DNA of 64,000 bases from Acinetobacter sp. WC-141 (GTDB taxonomy: Bacteria > Pseudomonadota > Gammaproteobacteria > Pseudomonadales > Moraxellaceae): NCBI RefSeq assembly GCF_000313935.1, contig NZ_AMSS01000044.1:62001-126000 (forward strand), in the 5' to 3' direction. The position numbers were made by a program, and so were the translations under genes. This document shows, in pieces, positions 47,020 through 55,722 of this stretch. The notes under the pieces are model-generated. The model worked only from the letters and a program-made list of their open reading frames with translations. It ran no database searches and had not been told where the DNA came from. Position 1 is the stretch's first letter. Every line of letters starts with the position of its first letter.

Positions 47020-48198
47020 TTACTGTTTAGGTAGCGGTATATATTGAGATTGACTATTTTGGTTTTTTCTTTCGCCAACTGTTACTACAAAGTTTTCTTG
47101 CTTCCCAGCTCGCTCAACCACTACATTAATTTCGCTATTAGGCGCTTGTAATGCAACGTAATTAATCAAATGAGATGCCGAAGTGATTGGTTCATTATTG
47201 ACCTGAACAATCTTATCACCCACTTTTATACCTGCTGAAGCCGCTGGACCACTTTTTAAGACATCTGCAACCACAACACCAATTTGCTGTTTAGGTGCCA
47301 ATACGTCGTCTTGGGTAGGCGGTACTAAACTAATGCCTAACCATCCACGTACAACGCGGCCATCTTTCAAAATCGAGTTTAATACTTGTTGGCAAATTTT
47401 AGCTGGAATTGCAAAGCCAATACCTAAAGAACCACCCGACTGAGAGAAAATAGCAGTGTTTACCCCAATTAAGTTACCAGCGACATCAATTAATGCTCCG
47501 CCTGAGTTACCTGGGTTAATTGCAGCATCTGTTTGAATAAAGTCTTCATAGGTATTGATACCTAAATCGGAGCGCTCAGTGGCAGAAATAATACCTTGAG
47601 TTACCGTTTGCCCTACGCCAAATGGGTTACCAATTGCCAAAACAACATCACCCACTTCATTACCGCTAAGCTTAAATGGCAACACAGGTAATTTATCTAA
47701 ATCGATTTTAATTACAGCTAAATCTGTATCTGGATCCGTTCCAACAATTGTTGCTTCCGCACGGCGTCCGTCACGTAATGCAACTACAATTTGGTCAGCC
47801 TGAGCAATTACGTGATTATTGGTAAGAATATAACCATCAGCACGTACAATAACCCCAGAGCCTAAGCTATTTTCATTTTGCTGTTGTTCAGGAGCCTGAT
47901 TTCCGAAAAATTCACGGAATACTGGATCACTTAACAAGGGATGATTTTGTTTAACTTTCTGGGTCGTAAAAATATTAACAACTGCCGGCGCTGCAACTTT
48001 GACCGCAGCGCTATATGACACCACCCCGCCCGCTCGTGAAGTATCAACCAGTGGTTCAACTTTCTCGGCAGGCATTTGCACCCCATCAACTGCAACAGTT
48101 GGTTTCGGCTGATGGTATTTTTGCCATGCAATAAAACTGGCAATTACAATAATAAGTAACACCCAAGGTAACCATGTAAAGGTGCGGCGCACGTTCAT
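47020..48198 (-). CDS. DegS/AlgW-type inner-membrane serine protease
   Basis: 392-aa HtrA-family protease with one N-terminal membrane helix (TWLPWVLLIIVIASFIAW, about 8-26), a trypsin-like domain and a single PDZ domain (about 280-375). The triad is His in ILTNNHVI, Asp in DTDLAVIKI and Ser in AAINPGNSGGALID. Membrane anchor plus one PDZ fits DegS or AlgW, which cleave the anti-sigma factor RseA/MucA during envelope stress, rather than DegP (two PDZ). The Q/N-rich insert after the first strand (QAPEQQQNENSLGSG) is the family LA-loop region. Confidence 0.9.
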   Translation of the reverse strand: MNVRRTFTWLPWVLLIIVIASFIAWQKYHQPKPTVAVDGVQMPAEKVEPLVDTSRAGGVVSYSAAVKVAAPAVVNIFTTQKVKQNHPLLSDPVFREFFGNQAPEQQQNENSLGSGVIVRADGYILTNNHVIAQADQIVVALRDGRRAEATIVGTDPDTDLAVIKIDLDKLPVLPFKLSGNEVGDVVLAIGNPFGVGQTVTQGIISATERSDLGINTYEDFIQTDAAINPGNSGGALIDVAGNLIGVNTAIFSQSGGSLGIGFAIPAKICQQVLNSILKDGRVVRGWLGISLVPPTQDDVLAPKQQIGVVVADVLKSGPAASAGIKVGDKIVQVNNEPITSASHLINYVALQAPNSEINVVVERAGKQENFVVTVGERKNQNSQSQYIPLPKQ

Positions 48199-48386
48199 AT
48201 CCTCTACGAAAAGAAGTTTTTAATTAAATTAATATATTGAACAAAAAGAGTTTTCAGTTAAGCATTTTAAATTAAATATGTCGATATACATAAAAAACTC
48301 AAAAAAGATTTGTCTAGCTTTAGTTACACAACAAAATATGTTTTTATAGCTTTGGCAATTATTTACTACTCAATTCAGGAAATATC

Positions 48387-49145
48387 ATGGCAAATTTGCA
48401 TGAAATTATTCAGTGGTGCGACCAAACCTTAAAAGCAGCAGAATTTAAAGATTACGCACCAAATGGCCTGCAAATTGAAGGTTCAACTGAAGTAAAACGT
48501 ATCGTTTGCGCCGTTACTGCGTCCGAAGATGCGATTGATGCAGCAATCGCTCAGAATGCCGACCTATTACTCGTACATCATGGTTATTTTTGGAAGGGCG
48601 AACCGTATCCAATTACAGGAATGCGTGGTAACCGCATTAAAAAACTCATTCAAAATAATATTTCACTCGTAGCTTACCATCTACCTTTGGATGCCCACCC
48701 AACTTTGGGCAACAATGTAGCTATTGCAGAAAAATTGGGATTACACCATTTAGAACCACTCGATTTAGCCGAGAAACATCCAATTGGAAATATTGGATAT
48801 TTAGAGCAAGCTATTTCTGTTGAAGAATTTAAATCAAAATTACAAGATAATTTTGATTTTAAGGTGATTCATTTACCAGCTGAGAAGCAAAGCATTCAAA
48901 AAGTAGGCTTTTGTACGGGTGGTGCTCAAGATTTTATTGCTAAAGCAGCTTCACAAAATTGCGATGCTTATATTTCAGGCGAAGTCAGTGAACGAACTTT
49001 CTATGAAGCAAAAGAATTAGGCGTTCACTATTTTGCATGTGGTCATCATGCAACTGAACGTTATGGAGTTCAGAGATTAGCACAAGCAATTTCACAGCAA
49101 TTCGCTATTGAAAGTGAATATTTTGAATTGAATAATCCGATTTAA
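48387..49145 (+). CDS. Nif3-like dinuclear metal-centre protein (YbgI/DUF34)
   Basis: 252-aa protein of the NIF3 family, close to E. coli YbgI (247 aa), which forms a hexameric ring with a two-metal site. Conserved metal-binding residues are visible in LLLVHHGYFWKGE, YHLPLDAHPTLGNN and the C-terminal FACGHHATERYGVQRLA; KVGFCTGGAQDFI is the other family block. A role in GTP cyclohydrolase-like or metal/cell-wall homeostasis has been suggested for relatives, but none is settled. Start supported by CAGGAAA upstream. Divergent from the DegS-type gene. Confidence 0.88.
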   Translation: MANLHEIIQWCDQTLKAAEFKDYAPNGLQIEGSTEVKRIVCAVTASEDAIDAAIAQNADLLLVHHGYFWKGEPYPITGMRGNRIKKLIQNNISLVAYHLPLDAHPTLGNNVAIAEKLGLHHLEPLDLAEKHPIGNIGYLEQAISVEEFKSKLQDNFDFKVIHLPAEKQSIQKVGFCTGGAQDFIAKAASQNCDAYISGEVSERTFYEAKELGVHYFACGHHATERYGVQRLAQAISQQFAIESEYFELNNPI

Positions 49146-49292
49146 TTAAGTCTTTTTTTCAATCTGTGTTATGCGTATTAATTAGATCTTTATTGTGTAT
49201 AGTTCTTTAAAACGATGCCCTATTGTGAACAGAATCATTTACAATAGAGCCACTTAATATTGTATAACCCAGCAAATGCAAGGAATAGGAAC

Positions 49293-49919
49293 ATGACAAC
49301 CATTACTTTACCTGCACTTCCATATGGCTATGATGATTTAGCGCCACATATCAGTAAAGAAACTTTAGAATACCATCACGATAAACACCACAATACCTAT
49401 GTTGTTAACCTAAACAACTTAATCAAAGGGACTGACCTTGAAGGTAAAACTTTAGAAGAAATCATCAAAGCAACTGCTGGTGATGCATCTAAAGCAGGTA
49501 TTTTCAACAATGCTGCTCAAGTTTGGAACCATACATTCTACTGGAATTCTATGAAGCCAAATGGTGGTGGTAAGCCTACAGGCGCAATCGCTGCTAAAAT
49601 TGAAGAAGCTTTTGGTAGCTACGAAAAATTTGCAGAAGAATTTACTGCTGCTGCAACAACTCAATTCGGTTCAGGTTGGGCTTGGTTAGTTGCTGATGAA
49701 GTAAACGGTAAATTATCTATTACTAAAACTTCTAATGCAGACACTCCACTTGCACATGATCAAATTGCTGTATTAACGATTGACGTATGGGAACATGCTT
49801 ACTATATCGATTTCCGTAACTTACGTCCTAAATACATCGCAACTTTCTTAGAAAGCCTAGTGAACTGGGACTATGCAAATGCAAAACTTGCAGGTCAACC
49901 AGCAGGTGTAGAGAAATAA
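49293..49919 (+). CDS. sodB: Superoxide dismutase, iron type
   Basis: 208-aa Fe/Mn superoxide dismutase dismuting superoxide in the cytosol. Ligands: His in LAPHISKETLEYHHDKHHNTYV (in parts), His in WNHTFYWNSM, and Asp/His in DVWEHAYYID. The AAQVWNHTFYWNSM and FGSGWAWLV segments are of the iron type. The ATG at 49293 gives the normal N-terminus MTTITLPALPYGYDDL; an upstream TTG at 49260 would add a non-family tail. AGGAA precedes it. Terminator follows. Confidence 0.95.
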   Translation: MTTITLPALPYGYDDLAPHISKETLEYHHDKHHNTYVVNLNNLIKGTDLEGKTLEEIIKATAGDASKAGIFNNAAQVWNHTFYWNSMKPNGGGKPTGAIAAKIEEAFGSYEKFAEEFTAAATTQFGSGWAWLVADEVNGKLSITKTSNADTPLAHDQIAVLTIDVWEHAYYIDFRNLRPKYIATFLESLVNWDYANAKLAGQPAGVEK

Positions 49920-49933
49920 TTTTATTTCTCTAT

Positions 49934-49964
49934 AAAAAACCACCCTATTTTGGGTGGTTTTTTT
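49934..49964 (+). terminator. Terminator of sodB
   Basis: AAAAAACCACCC / GGGTGGTTTTTTT stem with a 6-nt loop. Confidence 0.92.
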
Positions 49965-50025
49965 ATTTTTAATACAACAAAAGCATATTAATCAAGCAAA
50001 CGATTCATTTTCTTTAATATTCTTA

Positions 50026-50054
50026 TTGACGCTTTTAGATTTCATCCATAAAAT
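50026..50054 (+). promoter_or_regulatory. Promoter of the first tRNA-Asn pair
   Basis: TTGACG, 17-nt spacer, TAAAAT, then GCGCATC discriminator; start expected near 50061, 5 nt before the tRNA. Confidence 0.75.
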
Positions 50055-50065
50055 GCGCATCAGAT

Positions 50066-50141
50066 TCTCCAATAGCTCAGTCGGTAGAGCGACGGACTGT
50101 TAATCCGCAGGTCCCTGGTTCGAGCCCAGGTTGGAGAGCCA
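50066..50141 (+). tRNA. tRNA-Asn (anticodon GTT), copy 1
   Basis: 76 nt with encoded CCA. Acceptor TCTCCAA / TTGGAGA, D-arm AGCTCAGTCGGTAGAGC, anticodon loop CTGTTAA, T-arm CCTGG-TTCGAGC-CCAGG. Identical to copy 3. Confidence 0.97.
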
Positions 50142-50149
50142 TCTACTAA

Positions 50150-50225
50150 TCTCCCATAGCTCAGTCGGTAGAGCGACGGACTGTTAATCCGCAGGTCCCT
50201 GGTTCGAGCCCAGGTGGGAGAGCCA
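50150..50225 (+). tRNA. tRNA-Asn (anticodon GTT), copy 2
   Basis: 76 nt with encoded CCA, 8 nt after copy 1 and so in the same transcript. It differs from the other copies only at one acceptor pair: TCTCCCA / TGGGAGA, a compensated A-T to C-G change. Confidence 0.97.
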
Positions 50226-50232
50226 AGATTCT

Positions 50233-50262
50233 AAAAGCCCGCATTTATTGTGGGCTTTTTCT
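50233..50262 (+). terminator. Terminator after tRNA-Asn copy 2
   Basis: AAAAGCCCGCA / TGTGGGCTTTTT stem with one G-U pair and a short T-run. Confidence 0.8.
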
Positions 50263-50365
50263 TATCCAATCATTTAATATTTTTCTATTATTTTTAATAA
50301 AATCAATGTTTCGGATATTTTTAAACCAAACGATTAGATATTCTGACTAATTCTATTATTAAGAC

Positions 50366-50394
50366 TTGACCCAGCTCCCTTTCCTGCCTAAAAT
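50366..50394 (+). promoter_or_regulatory. Promoter of tRNA-Asn copy 3
   Basis: TTGACC, 17-nt spacer, TAAAAT; start expected near 50401, 6 nt before the tRNA. It has the same hexamer pattern as the first promoter. Confidence 0.8.
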
Positions 50395-50406
50395 CCTTTT
50401 CCAGAT

Positions 50407-50482
50407 TCTCCAATAGCTCAGTCGGTAGAGCGACGGACTGTTAATCCGCAGGTCCCTGGTTCGAGCCCAGGTTGGAGAGCCA
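50407..50482 (+). tRNA. tRNA-Asn (anticodon GTT), copy 3
   Basis: 76 nt with encoded CCA, identical in sequence to copy 1, with its own promoter and terminator. Confidence 0.97.
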
Positions 50483-50490
50483 AGATTCTT

Positions 50491-50519
50491 AAAAACCCAC
50501 TCATCATGAGTGGGTTTTT
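50491..50519 (+). terminator. Terminator after tRNA-Asn copy 3
   Basis: AAAAACCCACTCAT / ATGAGTGGGTTTTT, a perfect 14-bp inverted repeat with a T-run. Confidence 0.9.
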
Positions 50520-50538
50520 ATTTGTATGATGCCTTCAC

Positions 50539-50982
50539 ATGTTCGAATCGAGTCACTTATTTTTTATTGTTTTAGGTTGCTTAAGCACCTGCATTTTTCT
50601 TGTTGTTTGTTTACGTCCTTATTTATTTCCAAAACAAAAATTTTTTGCTCGTCCTGTCATTACTAACTTTGAAACTCAGATGTTTATTCGTTTAAAACAA
50701 AGTTTTCCAAGTTATCACGTTTTAGCCCAAGTGGCTTTTAGTGCTTTGATTACCAGTAATGACTATAAAATTCGTAGTCAGTTCAACCGAAAAGTTACCG
50801 ACTTCGTTGTGCTTAACGACAAGATGGAAGTAATTGCCATTATTGAGCTAGATGACCCTACCCATCTTGAAAAAGCAGAAGAAGACCGTATTCGTGATCA
50901 AATGCTCACAGAAGCAGGTTACCTTGTAAAGCGCTACACCAATATTCCGACTGTACGCCAGTTACAAAAGGATATTCATTAA
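50539..50982 (+). CDS. DUF2726 membrane-anchored protein, nuclease-fold-like
   Basis: 147-aa protein with one N-terminal helix (FFIVLGCLSTCIFLVVCL, residues 8-25) and a DUF2726 domain (about 40-145). The order YKIRSQFNRKVTDFVVL...VIAIIELDDPTHLEK...RDQMLTEAGYLVKRY resembles the PD-(D/E)xK restriction-like fold, with Asp in VTDF and ExD in ELDD as possible metal ligands. Nuclease activity is inference. It stands alone after the tRNAs. No clear ribosome site was seen. Confidence 0.75.
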   Translation: MFESSHLFFIVLGCLSTCIFLVVCLRPYLFPKQKFFARPVITNFETQMFIRLKQSFPSYHVLAQVAFSALITSNDYKIRSQFNRKVTDFVVLNDKMEVIAIIELDDPTHLEKAEEDRIRDQMLTEAGYLVKRYTNIPTVRQLQKDIH

Positions 50983-50989
50983 CAAGCTG

Positions 50990-51190
50990 TTATTTCTTTT
51001 CAGAATTACCAGCTTCTTTCTCAGCTATTCTTTTTGCCATCTCCAGACGTTCCTGTTCATATTGCTTTTTAGTATTAGCATCACTTTTTGCAGCAAAGAA
51101 AAGTATTCCAATAATTAAAAAAGGAATGAGTAAACCTAATCCCATTAATAACCAAGGAACAGATTTTTTTTCAACAGGTCGTTGGCTCAT
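50990..51190 (-). CDS. Small membrane protein with C-terminal coiled coil
   Basis: 66-aa protein starting MSQRPVEKKSVPWLLMG. One membrane helix at residues 12-34 is followed by a strongly charged helical tail (SDANTKKQYEQERLEMAKRI and on) likely to be a coiled coil in the cytosol or periplasm. I chose the Met at 51190 over the longer ORF from 51235, whose first 15 residues overlap the upstream gap and terminator side. The ribosome site is weak. Function unknown; convergent with the DUF2726 gene. Confidence 0.6.
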   Translation of the reverse strand: MSQRPVEKKSVPWLLMGLGLLIPFLIIGILFFAAKSDANTKKQYEQERLEMAKRIAEKEAGNSEKK

Positions 51191-51241
51191 GACTACTTCA
51201 AACTCAAACAATATCAATTTCAGAATACGTAACAATATAAC

Positions 51242-51271
51242 AAAAAGAGCCGCTATAAAGTGGCTCTTTTT
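51242..51271 (-). terminator. Terminator of the second lipase-like gene
   Basis: AAAAAGAGCC / GGCTCTTTTT stem with a 10-nt loop; T-run on both strands. It lies past the stop of the gene at 51304-52608. Confidence 0.85.
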
Positions 51272-51303
51272 TTAAAGCTAATTTTTAATTAGATAATTAA
51301 ATC

Positions 51304-52608
51304 TTAGAATTTACCTGTGCAATGAGGACTTTGGCTAGCATCTATTACCGATGGATCAAGCACTATATTTGTTTTAGCTGGCATCTTAGATTGAACAAAT
51401 TGATAAATTTCAGCATTTCTACATACAATCGCTTGAGTATGAGCAGCCCCTAGAACAGGCACAAATGTCACATCAGTTCCCATTTTTTTAAGCCCCTCTT
51501 GTAAGGCAAGAGTAATAGGATATGGTACAGCCATATCAGCAGTACCCTGAACAATCATGACCGGTGAATTAATTTTTTTGGTTGCAGGTTGGTTATCCGC
51601 CAAGAATTTTTTCACAGTTGGGTTTTCTTGGAAGTTACCAGCTAAACCAGGATAATCTAACACTGTTTTGTCAGTATTAGTCGCAAGAAAATCACGAATA
51701 TCATCTGCAAATTTATTATGCAAATCAGTTAAACATACACCATTTTCACCAGTAGTCCCTTCTGCAAACTCAGCTACACTCTGAGAACGTTGTTGGAAAA
51801 TTTCACGATAATTAAATTTGGGTTCATAAGCTGTAATACCCACTGTGGTATATGCAGCATAGGCGAGTAGCTCAGCATACACTTCTACAGCCGTACCAAT
51901 AGGTGCTTTACCAGCCTGCTCTTTCTCAAGAATGTCTTTAATTGCTTGCGGAGCAATTTTAGAAATAATATCGCCAAGGCTAGAAGCTGGTGCTGTTGCA
52001 ACTGCTCCTTTGTAGTTACTGTCGTTATTAGCAAATTCAGCTGTTCCTAATGAAGCATGGCCTCCTTGAGACTGGCCAATTGACATCCATGAACTATTTA
52101 ACTGACTACCGTAATGATCCTTCGCAGCTTTAACTGCTGCAATTGCAGATTTAGCCTCACTTCCTAAATTAAGGTATGGATGCATTCCTCGAGTACCTAA
52201 ACCTTCATAGTCTGGAGCAATCACGACATAGCCAGCTGCCAATAATGTATCCGCTAGAATTTTGAAGCGTGGATTAATCGTATTGTTGCTTGGGGCACAA
52301 CTATCCCCTACGCCTACAGTGCCGTGCTCCCATACCACTACGCGATAACCATCCTTAGGCTGAGCCGCTTTAGGAAACATCACTAGGGCCGTTGCTTCAG
52401 CTGTTTTCCCTTGTACATTGACCATGTTATAAGTCATGACTTTTATTGATGCAGCATCACTCAAGCTATCCTTAGAGTAAGCTTTTTCAGAAATATAAGT
52501 TTTATCAGGGTTTATGCCAATAAAGTCATCATCATTGTCATTACATGCTGCAAGAAATAATGTTGAAACCGATAATGTTATAGCTAAAGCAATTTTTGAC
52601 CGTTTCAT
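51304..52608 (-). CDS. Lipase-like alpha/beta-hydrolase lipoprotein, paralogue
   Basis: 434-aa serine hydrolase of the same family as the gene at 9698-10927. The lipoprotein signal ends LFLAACNDND (Cys about 22), with Asp/Asn after the Cys. The two share the blocks VVVWEHGTVGVGDSCAPS, GYVVIAPDYEGLGTRGMHPYL in parts, the elbow IGQSQGGHASLG, and IVQGTADMAVP. The His of the triad is in LGAAHTQAIVC. Compared with its paralogue the nucleophile elbow is GQSQG rather than GHSQG. Envelope-bound esterase or lipase of unknown substrate. Confidence 0.82.
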   Translation of the reverse strand: MKRSKIALAITLSVSTLFLAACNDNDDDFIGINPDKTYISEKAYSKDSLSDAASIKVMTYNMVNVQGKTAEATALVMFPKAAQPKDGYRVVVWEHGTVGVGDSCAPSNNTINPRFKILADTLLAAGYVVIAPDYEGLGTRGMHPYLNLGSEAKSAIAAVKAAKDHYGSQLNSSWMSIGQSQGGHASLGTAEFANNDSNYKGAVATAPASSLGDIISKIAPQAIKDILEKEQAGKAPIGTAVEVYAELLAYAAYTTVGITAYEPKFNYREIFQQRSQSVAEFAEGTTGENGVCLTDLHNKFADDIRDFLATNTDKTVLDYPGLAGNFQENPTVKKFLADNQPATKKINSPVMIVQGTADMAVPYPITLALQEGLKKMGTDVTFVPVLGAAHTQAIVCRNAEIYQFVQSKMPAKTNIVLDPSVIDASQSPHCTGKF

Positions 52609-52671
52609 AGAATATCCTTTTTATGTATTATTTATTCCGCATATTTTTTATGCACAAATATTAAGACATAA

Positions 52672-52698
52672 AAAAAGTGCTCTGCATAGAACACTTTT
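52672..52698 (-). terminator. Terminator of ubiCA
   Basis: AAAAGTG / CACTTTT outer stem with an inner TCT / AGA stem; on the minus strand T7 follows. It lies just past the ubiA stop. Confidence 0.8.
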
Positions 52699-52718
52699 CA
52701 ACCTTGTGGTCATTTTTA

Positions 52719-53597
52719 CTATATGAAATTTAAAAATATTCCCAGAAAAATGATTAATCCTACCCAACGATTGTGACGGAATGCCCAAAAACATACTTGA
52801 GGGTTGCGGTCTTTGGTTTTAATTGTTTGATATATAAAATCGAATGCAACAACAATTAAAGCAATGATCGCCCATGGAAATAAGATATTTTCTAAATACA
52901 GTGCAGCCCCAATCAAAACAAGGCTGGTTGCCTGTAAGAGTGCAATAATCTGGATGTCATATCGACCAAAAAGAATAGCCGTAGATTTGACGCCAATCTT
53001 TAAATCATATTCACGGTCTGTAATTGCATATTGAGTGTCATAAGCCACTGTCCACGCTAGATTACCAAAATAAAGAAGCCAACAAGTCAAATCTGGGGTT
53101 TTACCTACCGCAGTAAAGGCCATTGGAATAGACCATGAAAAGGCGGCACCTAAAAAAACTTGAGGTAAGTTGGTATAGCGTTTCATAAATGGATAAATGA
53201 ACGCTAAGAATAATGCTCCAAATGACCAGTAAAAGGTTTCAATGGGTAAAAAGAACAACAAACATGCGCTTGCTAAAACGAGTACCAAGAACACATATAC
53301 TGCTTCTCTTGCACGAATCACCCCAGTTGCGAGGGGACGCGTTTTCGTGCGCTCAACATGCGCATCAACTTTACGGTCTGCAAAATCATTAATAGCGCAA
53401 CCAGCGGCACGCATAAAAATTACGCCTAAAATCATGACAAATAAAATACCTAAATCAGGTATTCCTTTTGATGCAACCCAAAGCGCCCACATGGTTGGCC
53501 AAAAAACCAGTTCAGTGCCAATAGGCTTATCAAATCGACATAGATAATAATAAGCTTCTAAGCGCTGACGCCATGTTGTGCTTGTTGCAGTCGTCAT
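52719..53597 (-). CDS. ubiA: 4-Hydroxybenzoate octaprenyltransferase
   Basis: 292-aa inner-membrane prenyltransferase of ubiquinone synthesis with about eight to nine helices. Both Asp-rich motifs are intact: NDFADRKVDAHVERTKTRPLATG (first part) and DTQYAITDREYDLKIGVKS. It overlaps ubiC by 4 nt, so both are co-translated and the product of UbiC is passed to UbiA. Confidence 0.95.
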   Translation of the reverse strand: MTTATSTTWRQRLEAYYYLCRFDKPIGTELVFWPTMWALWVASKGIPDLGILFVMILGVIFMRAAGCAINDFADRKVDAHVERTKTRPLATGVIRAREAVYVFLVLVLASACLLFFLPIETFYWSFGALFLAFIYPFMKRYTNLPQVFLGAAFSWSIPMAFTAVGKTPDLTCWLLYFGNLAWTVAYDTQYAITDREYDLKIGVKSTAILFGRYDIQIIALLQATSLVLIGAALYLENILFPWAIIALIVVAFDFIYQTIKTKDRNPQVCFWAFRHNRWVGLIIFLGIFLNFI

Positions 53598-54103
53598 AGT
53601 AATTCCTTGTCGTGCTGCTGATTTAAAAAAGCTTCAAAAGCCGGTAAGAATGTTTCTTGGACGATAAATTTACATCCATGCCAAGTATAGCAACTTTGTC
53701 TCGTCCAACCTTCTGGCAAACGAATGACACGACGGTCACAAAGCGGAGTTGTTCTTTGAAATAGAAAAAAGCCAATGGGTGTAGAACCAATGTGCTGAAA
53801 TATACGGGCTTTTTTTTGTAGGCTTAGAATTGGAAAAATACTTTTTGCTTTCACCCATGGCTCTATTTCACTACCATATAAATAGGTTTCCCTCACCCAT
53901 GAAGTGTGGGCATGAGACATCTTCATCCATTGACTATCTGCAAAAGTTAAACGCTGAAAATGTTCTTTAAAAGGCTTCACACTAAACTTGCCACCCGCCA
54001 GTTCAGTCAATTGTTGAGTCAGAGAACCAGACGCATACAACCATGTTTTCAATTCAGGATTTAAAGTCTTTTCCTGTTTAAGTACTGGTTGACGTTTACG
54101 CAT
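53594..54103 (-). CDS. ubiC: Chorismate lyase
   Basis: 169-aa enzyme splitting chorismate into 4-hydroxybenzoate and pyruvate, the first committed step of ubiquinone synthesis. Seen: the central WVRETYLYGSEIEPWVKAKSIFP, and PLCDRRVIRLPEGWTRQSCYTWHGCKFIVQETFLPAF (in parts) carrying the product-binding and terminal Glu residues. First gene of ubiCA, downstream of the glnA terminator. Confidence 0.92.
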   Translation of the reverse strand: MRKRQPVLKQEKTLNPELKTWLYASGSLTQQLTELAGGKFSVKPFKEHFQRLTFADSQWMKMSHAHTSWVRETYLYGSEIEPWVKAKSIFPILSLQKKARIFQHIGSTPIGFFLFQRTTPLCDRRVIRLPEGWTRQSCYTWHGCKFIVQETFLPAFEAFLNQQHDKELL

Positions 54104-54188
54104 AATCTGCTCACATGAAAACTCGCACCTAGTTTACCCCAATTTTTTGATAAAAAACGTAGAGAATTCAATCAACATTCCAAGCAAT

Positions 54189-54216
54189 AAAAAAGCCTGC
54201 ATAAGCAGGCTTTTTT
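54189..54216 (-). terminator. Terminator of glnA
   Basis: AAAAAAGCCTGC / GCAGGCTTTTTT stem with ATAA loop, between glnA and ubiC. Confidence 0.92.
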
Positions 54217-54229
54217 ATGAAAATATGTA

Positions 54230-55639
54230 TTACAAGCTGTAGTACATATCGAATTCAACTGGGTGAGTAGTCGTGTTAAGACGACGTACATCTTCAGTTT
54301 TAAGTTCGATGTATGCATCAAGCATTTCTTTAGTGAACACGCCGCCTTTCAACAAGAATTCGTGATCTGCTTGAAGTGCTTCAAGAGCCATATCTAAGCT
54401 ATGAGCAACTGTTGGGATTTTTGCTTCTTCTTCTGGAGGAAGATCGTACAAGTTCTTATCAGCAGCTTCGCCCGGATGGATCTTGTTTTGAATACCGTCG
54501 ATACCAGCCATTAACAATGCAGCGAAACCTAAGTACGGGTTCATCATTGGGTCTGGGAAACGAGCTTCGATACGCTTACCTTTAGGGCTAGAAACGTATG
54601 GAATACGGATAGAAGCAGAACGGTTACGCGCTGAGTAAGCAAGCATAATTGGTGCTTCGAAGTGAGGAACCAAACGCTTGTATGAGTTTGTAGATGGGTT
54701 TGTGATTGCATTCAATGCACGAGCGTGCTTGATGATACCACCGATGAAGTACAACGCCATTTCTGAAAGGCCTGCATATTCATCACCAGCAAACAAGTTC
54801 TTGCCATCTTTAGAGATAGACATGTGAACGTGCATACCAGAACCGTTATCACCTACCATTGGTTTAGGCATAAAGGTTGAAGTTTTTGCATATTGGTGAG
54901 CAACGTTCCAAACAGCATATTTGAACTGTTGAACTTCGTCAGCTTTACGTACAAGTGTATTGAAGCTCACACCAATTTCTAACTGGCAAGAAGCAACTTC
55001 GTGGTGATGTACTTCTACACGACCTGGACCCATGATGTCTTCGATTTTTGCACACATTTCTGCACGCATATCTTGTGAAGAATCAACAGGAGGAACTGGG
55101 AAGTAACCGCCTTTAACACGTGGACGGTGACCAGAGTTACCTGACTCGTAATCTTTACCAGTAGACCAAGCAGCTTCTTCAGCGATCAATGTATGACGAG
55201 CGCCAGACATATCGATGTCCCACTTCACTTCGTCAAATACAAAGAATTCTGGTTCTGGACCAAAGAATGCAGTATCACCGATACCTGTAGATTTTAAGTA
55301 TTCTTCTGCACGGCGAGCAATCGAACGTGGGTCACGCTCATAACCTTGACCTGTTGAAGGTTCAATAACGTCACAAGTCACAACTACAGTTGGTTCAGCA
55401 AAGAACGGGTCGATGAAACCAGTTTCTGCATCTGGACGTAAAATCATGTCAGACGCTTCAATGCCTTTCCAACCAGCGATTGAAGAACCATCAAACATTT
55501 TACCGTCTTCAAAAGTATCTTCATCAATAGAATCAGCTGGGTAAGTTACATGCTGCTCTTTACCCTTAGTATCAGTAAAGCGAAAATCGACCCATTTTGC
55601 GCCACTTTCTTGTATGAGTTGAAGGACCTTGTTCGCCAT
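54230..55639 (-). CDS. glnA: Glutamine synthetase type I
   Basis: 469-aa enzyme forming glutamine from glutamate, ammonia and ATP; same length as E. coli GlnA. Seen: [30 protein letters not shown], the ATP/metal region [15 protein letters not shown] and [18 protein letters not shown], and NLYDLPPEE with Tyr398 (397 after Met loss), the adenylylation site. Two ATGs lie 6 nt apart; I use 55639, with GGAG 10 nt before it. A sigma-54-like promoter precedes it. A key nitrogen assimilation gene in the window. Confidence 0.97.
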   Translation of the reverse strand: MANKVLQLIQESGAKWVDFRFTDTKGKEQHVTYPADSIDEDTFEDGKMFDGSSIAGWKGIEASDMILRPDAETGFIDPFFAEPTVVVTCDVIEPSTGQGYERDPRSIARRAEEYLKSTGIGDTAFFGPEPEFFVFDEVKWDIDMSGARHTLIAEEAAWSTGKDYESGNSGHRPRVKGGYFPVPPVDSSQDMRAEMCAKIEDIMGPGRVEVHHHEVASCQLEIGVSFNTLVRKADEVQQFKYAVWNVAHQYAKTSTFMPKPMVGDNGSGMHVHMSISKDGKNLFAGDEYAGLSEMALYFIGGIIKHARALNAITNPSTNSYKRLVPHFEAPIMLAYSARNRSASIRIPYVSSPKGKRIEARFPDPMMNPYLGFAALLMAGIDGIQNKIHPGEAADKNLYDLPPEEEAKIPTVAHSLDMALEALQADHEFLLKGGVFTKEMLDAYIELKTEDVRRLNTTTHPVEFDMYYSL

Positions 55640-55705
55640 GCTCATTTTGCTCCAATGAAATTTTGTTGCACTTGTTAAGTGCGTGTTAATTGCTGGTATT
55701 TATAT

Positions 55706-55722
55706 AGCAATTCTCATACCAA
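55706..55722 (-). promoter_or_regulatory. Sigma-54-like promoter of glnA
   Basis: On the minus strand TTGGTATG-AGAA-TTGCT matches the -24/-12 pattern with correct spacing (GG and GC 12 nt apart); it departs from consensus only in CAC being TAT. The start site would be near 55696, about 57 nt before the glnA ATG. A perfect TATAAT on the same strand near 55796-55801 may mark a second, sigma-70 promoter. Confidence 0.6.

Noticed and set aside
50066..50482. Repeat array resembling a CRISPR
   Set aside because: The three near-identical 76-nt units are complete tRNA-Asn genes with promoters and terminators; there are no spacers of regular size and no cas genes.
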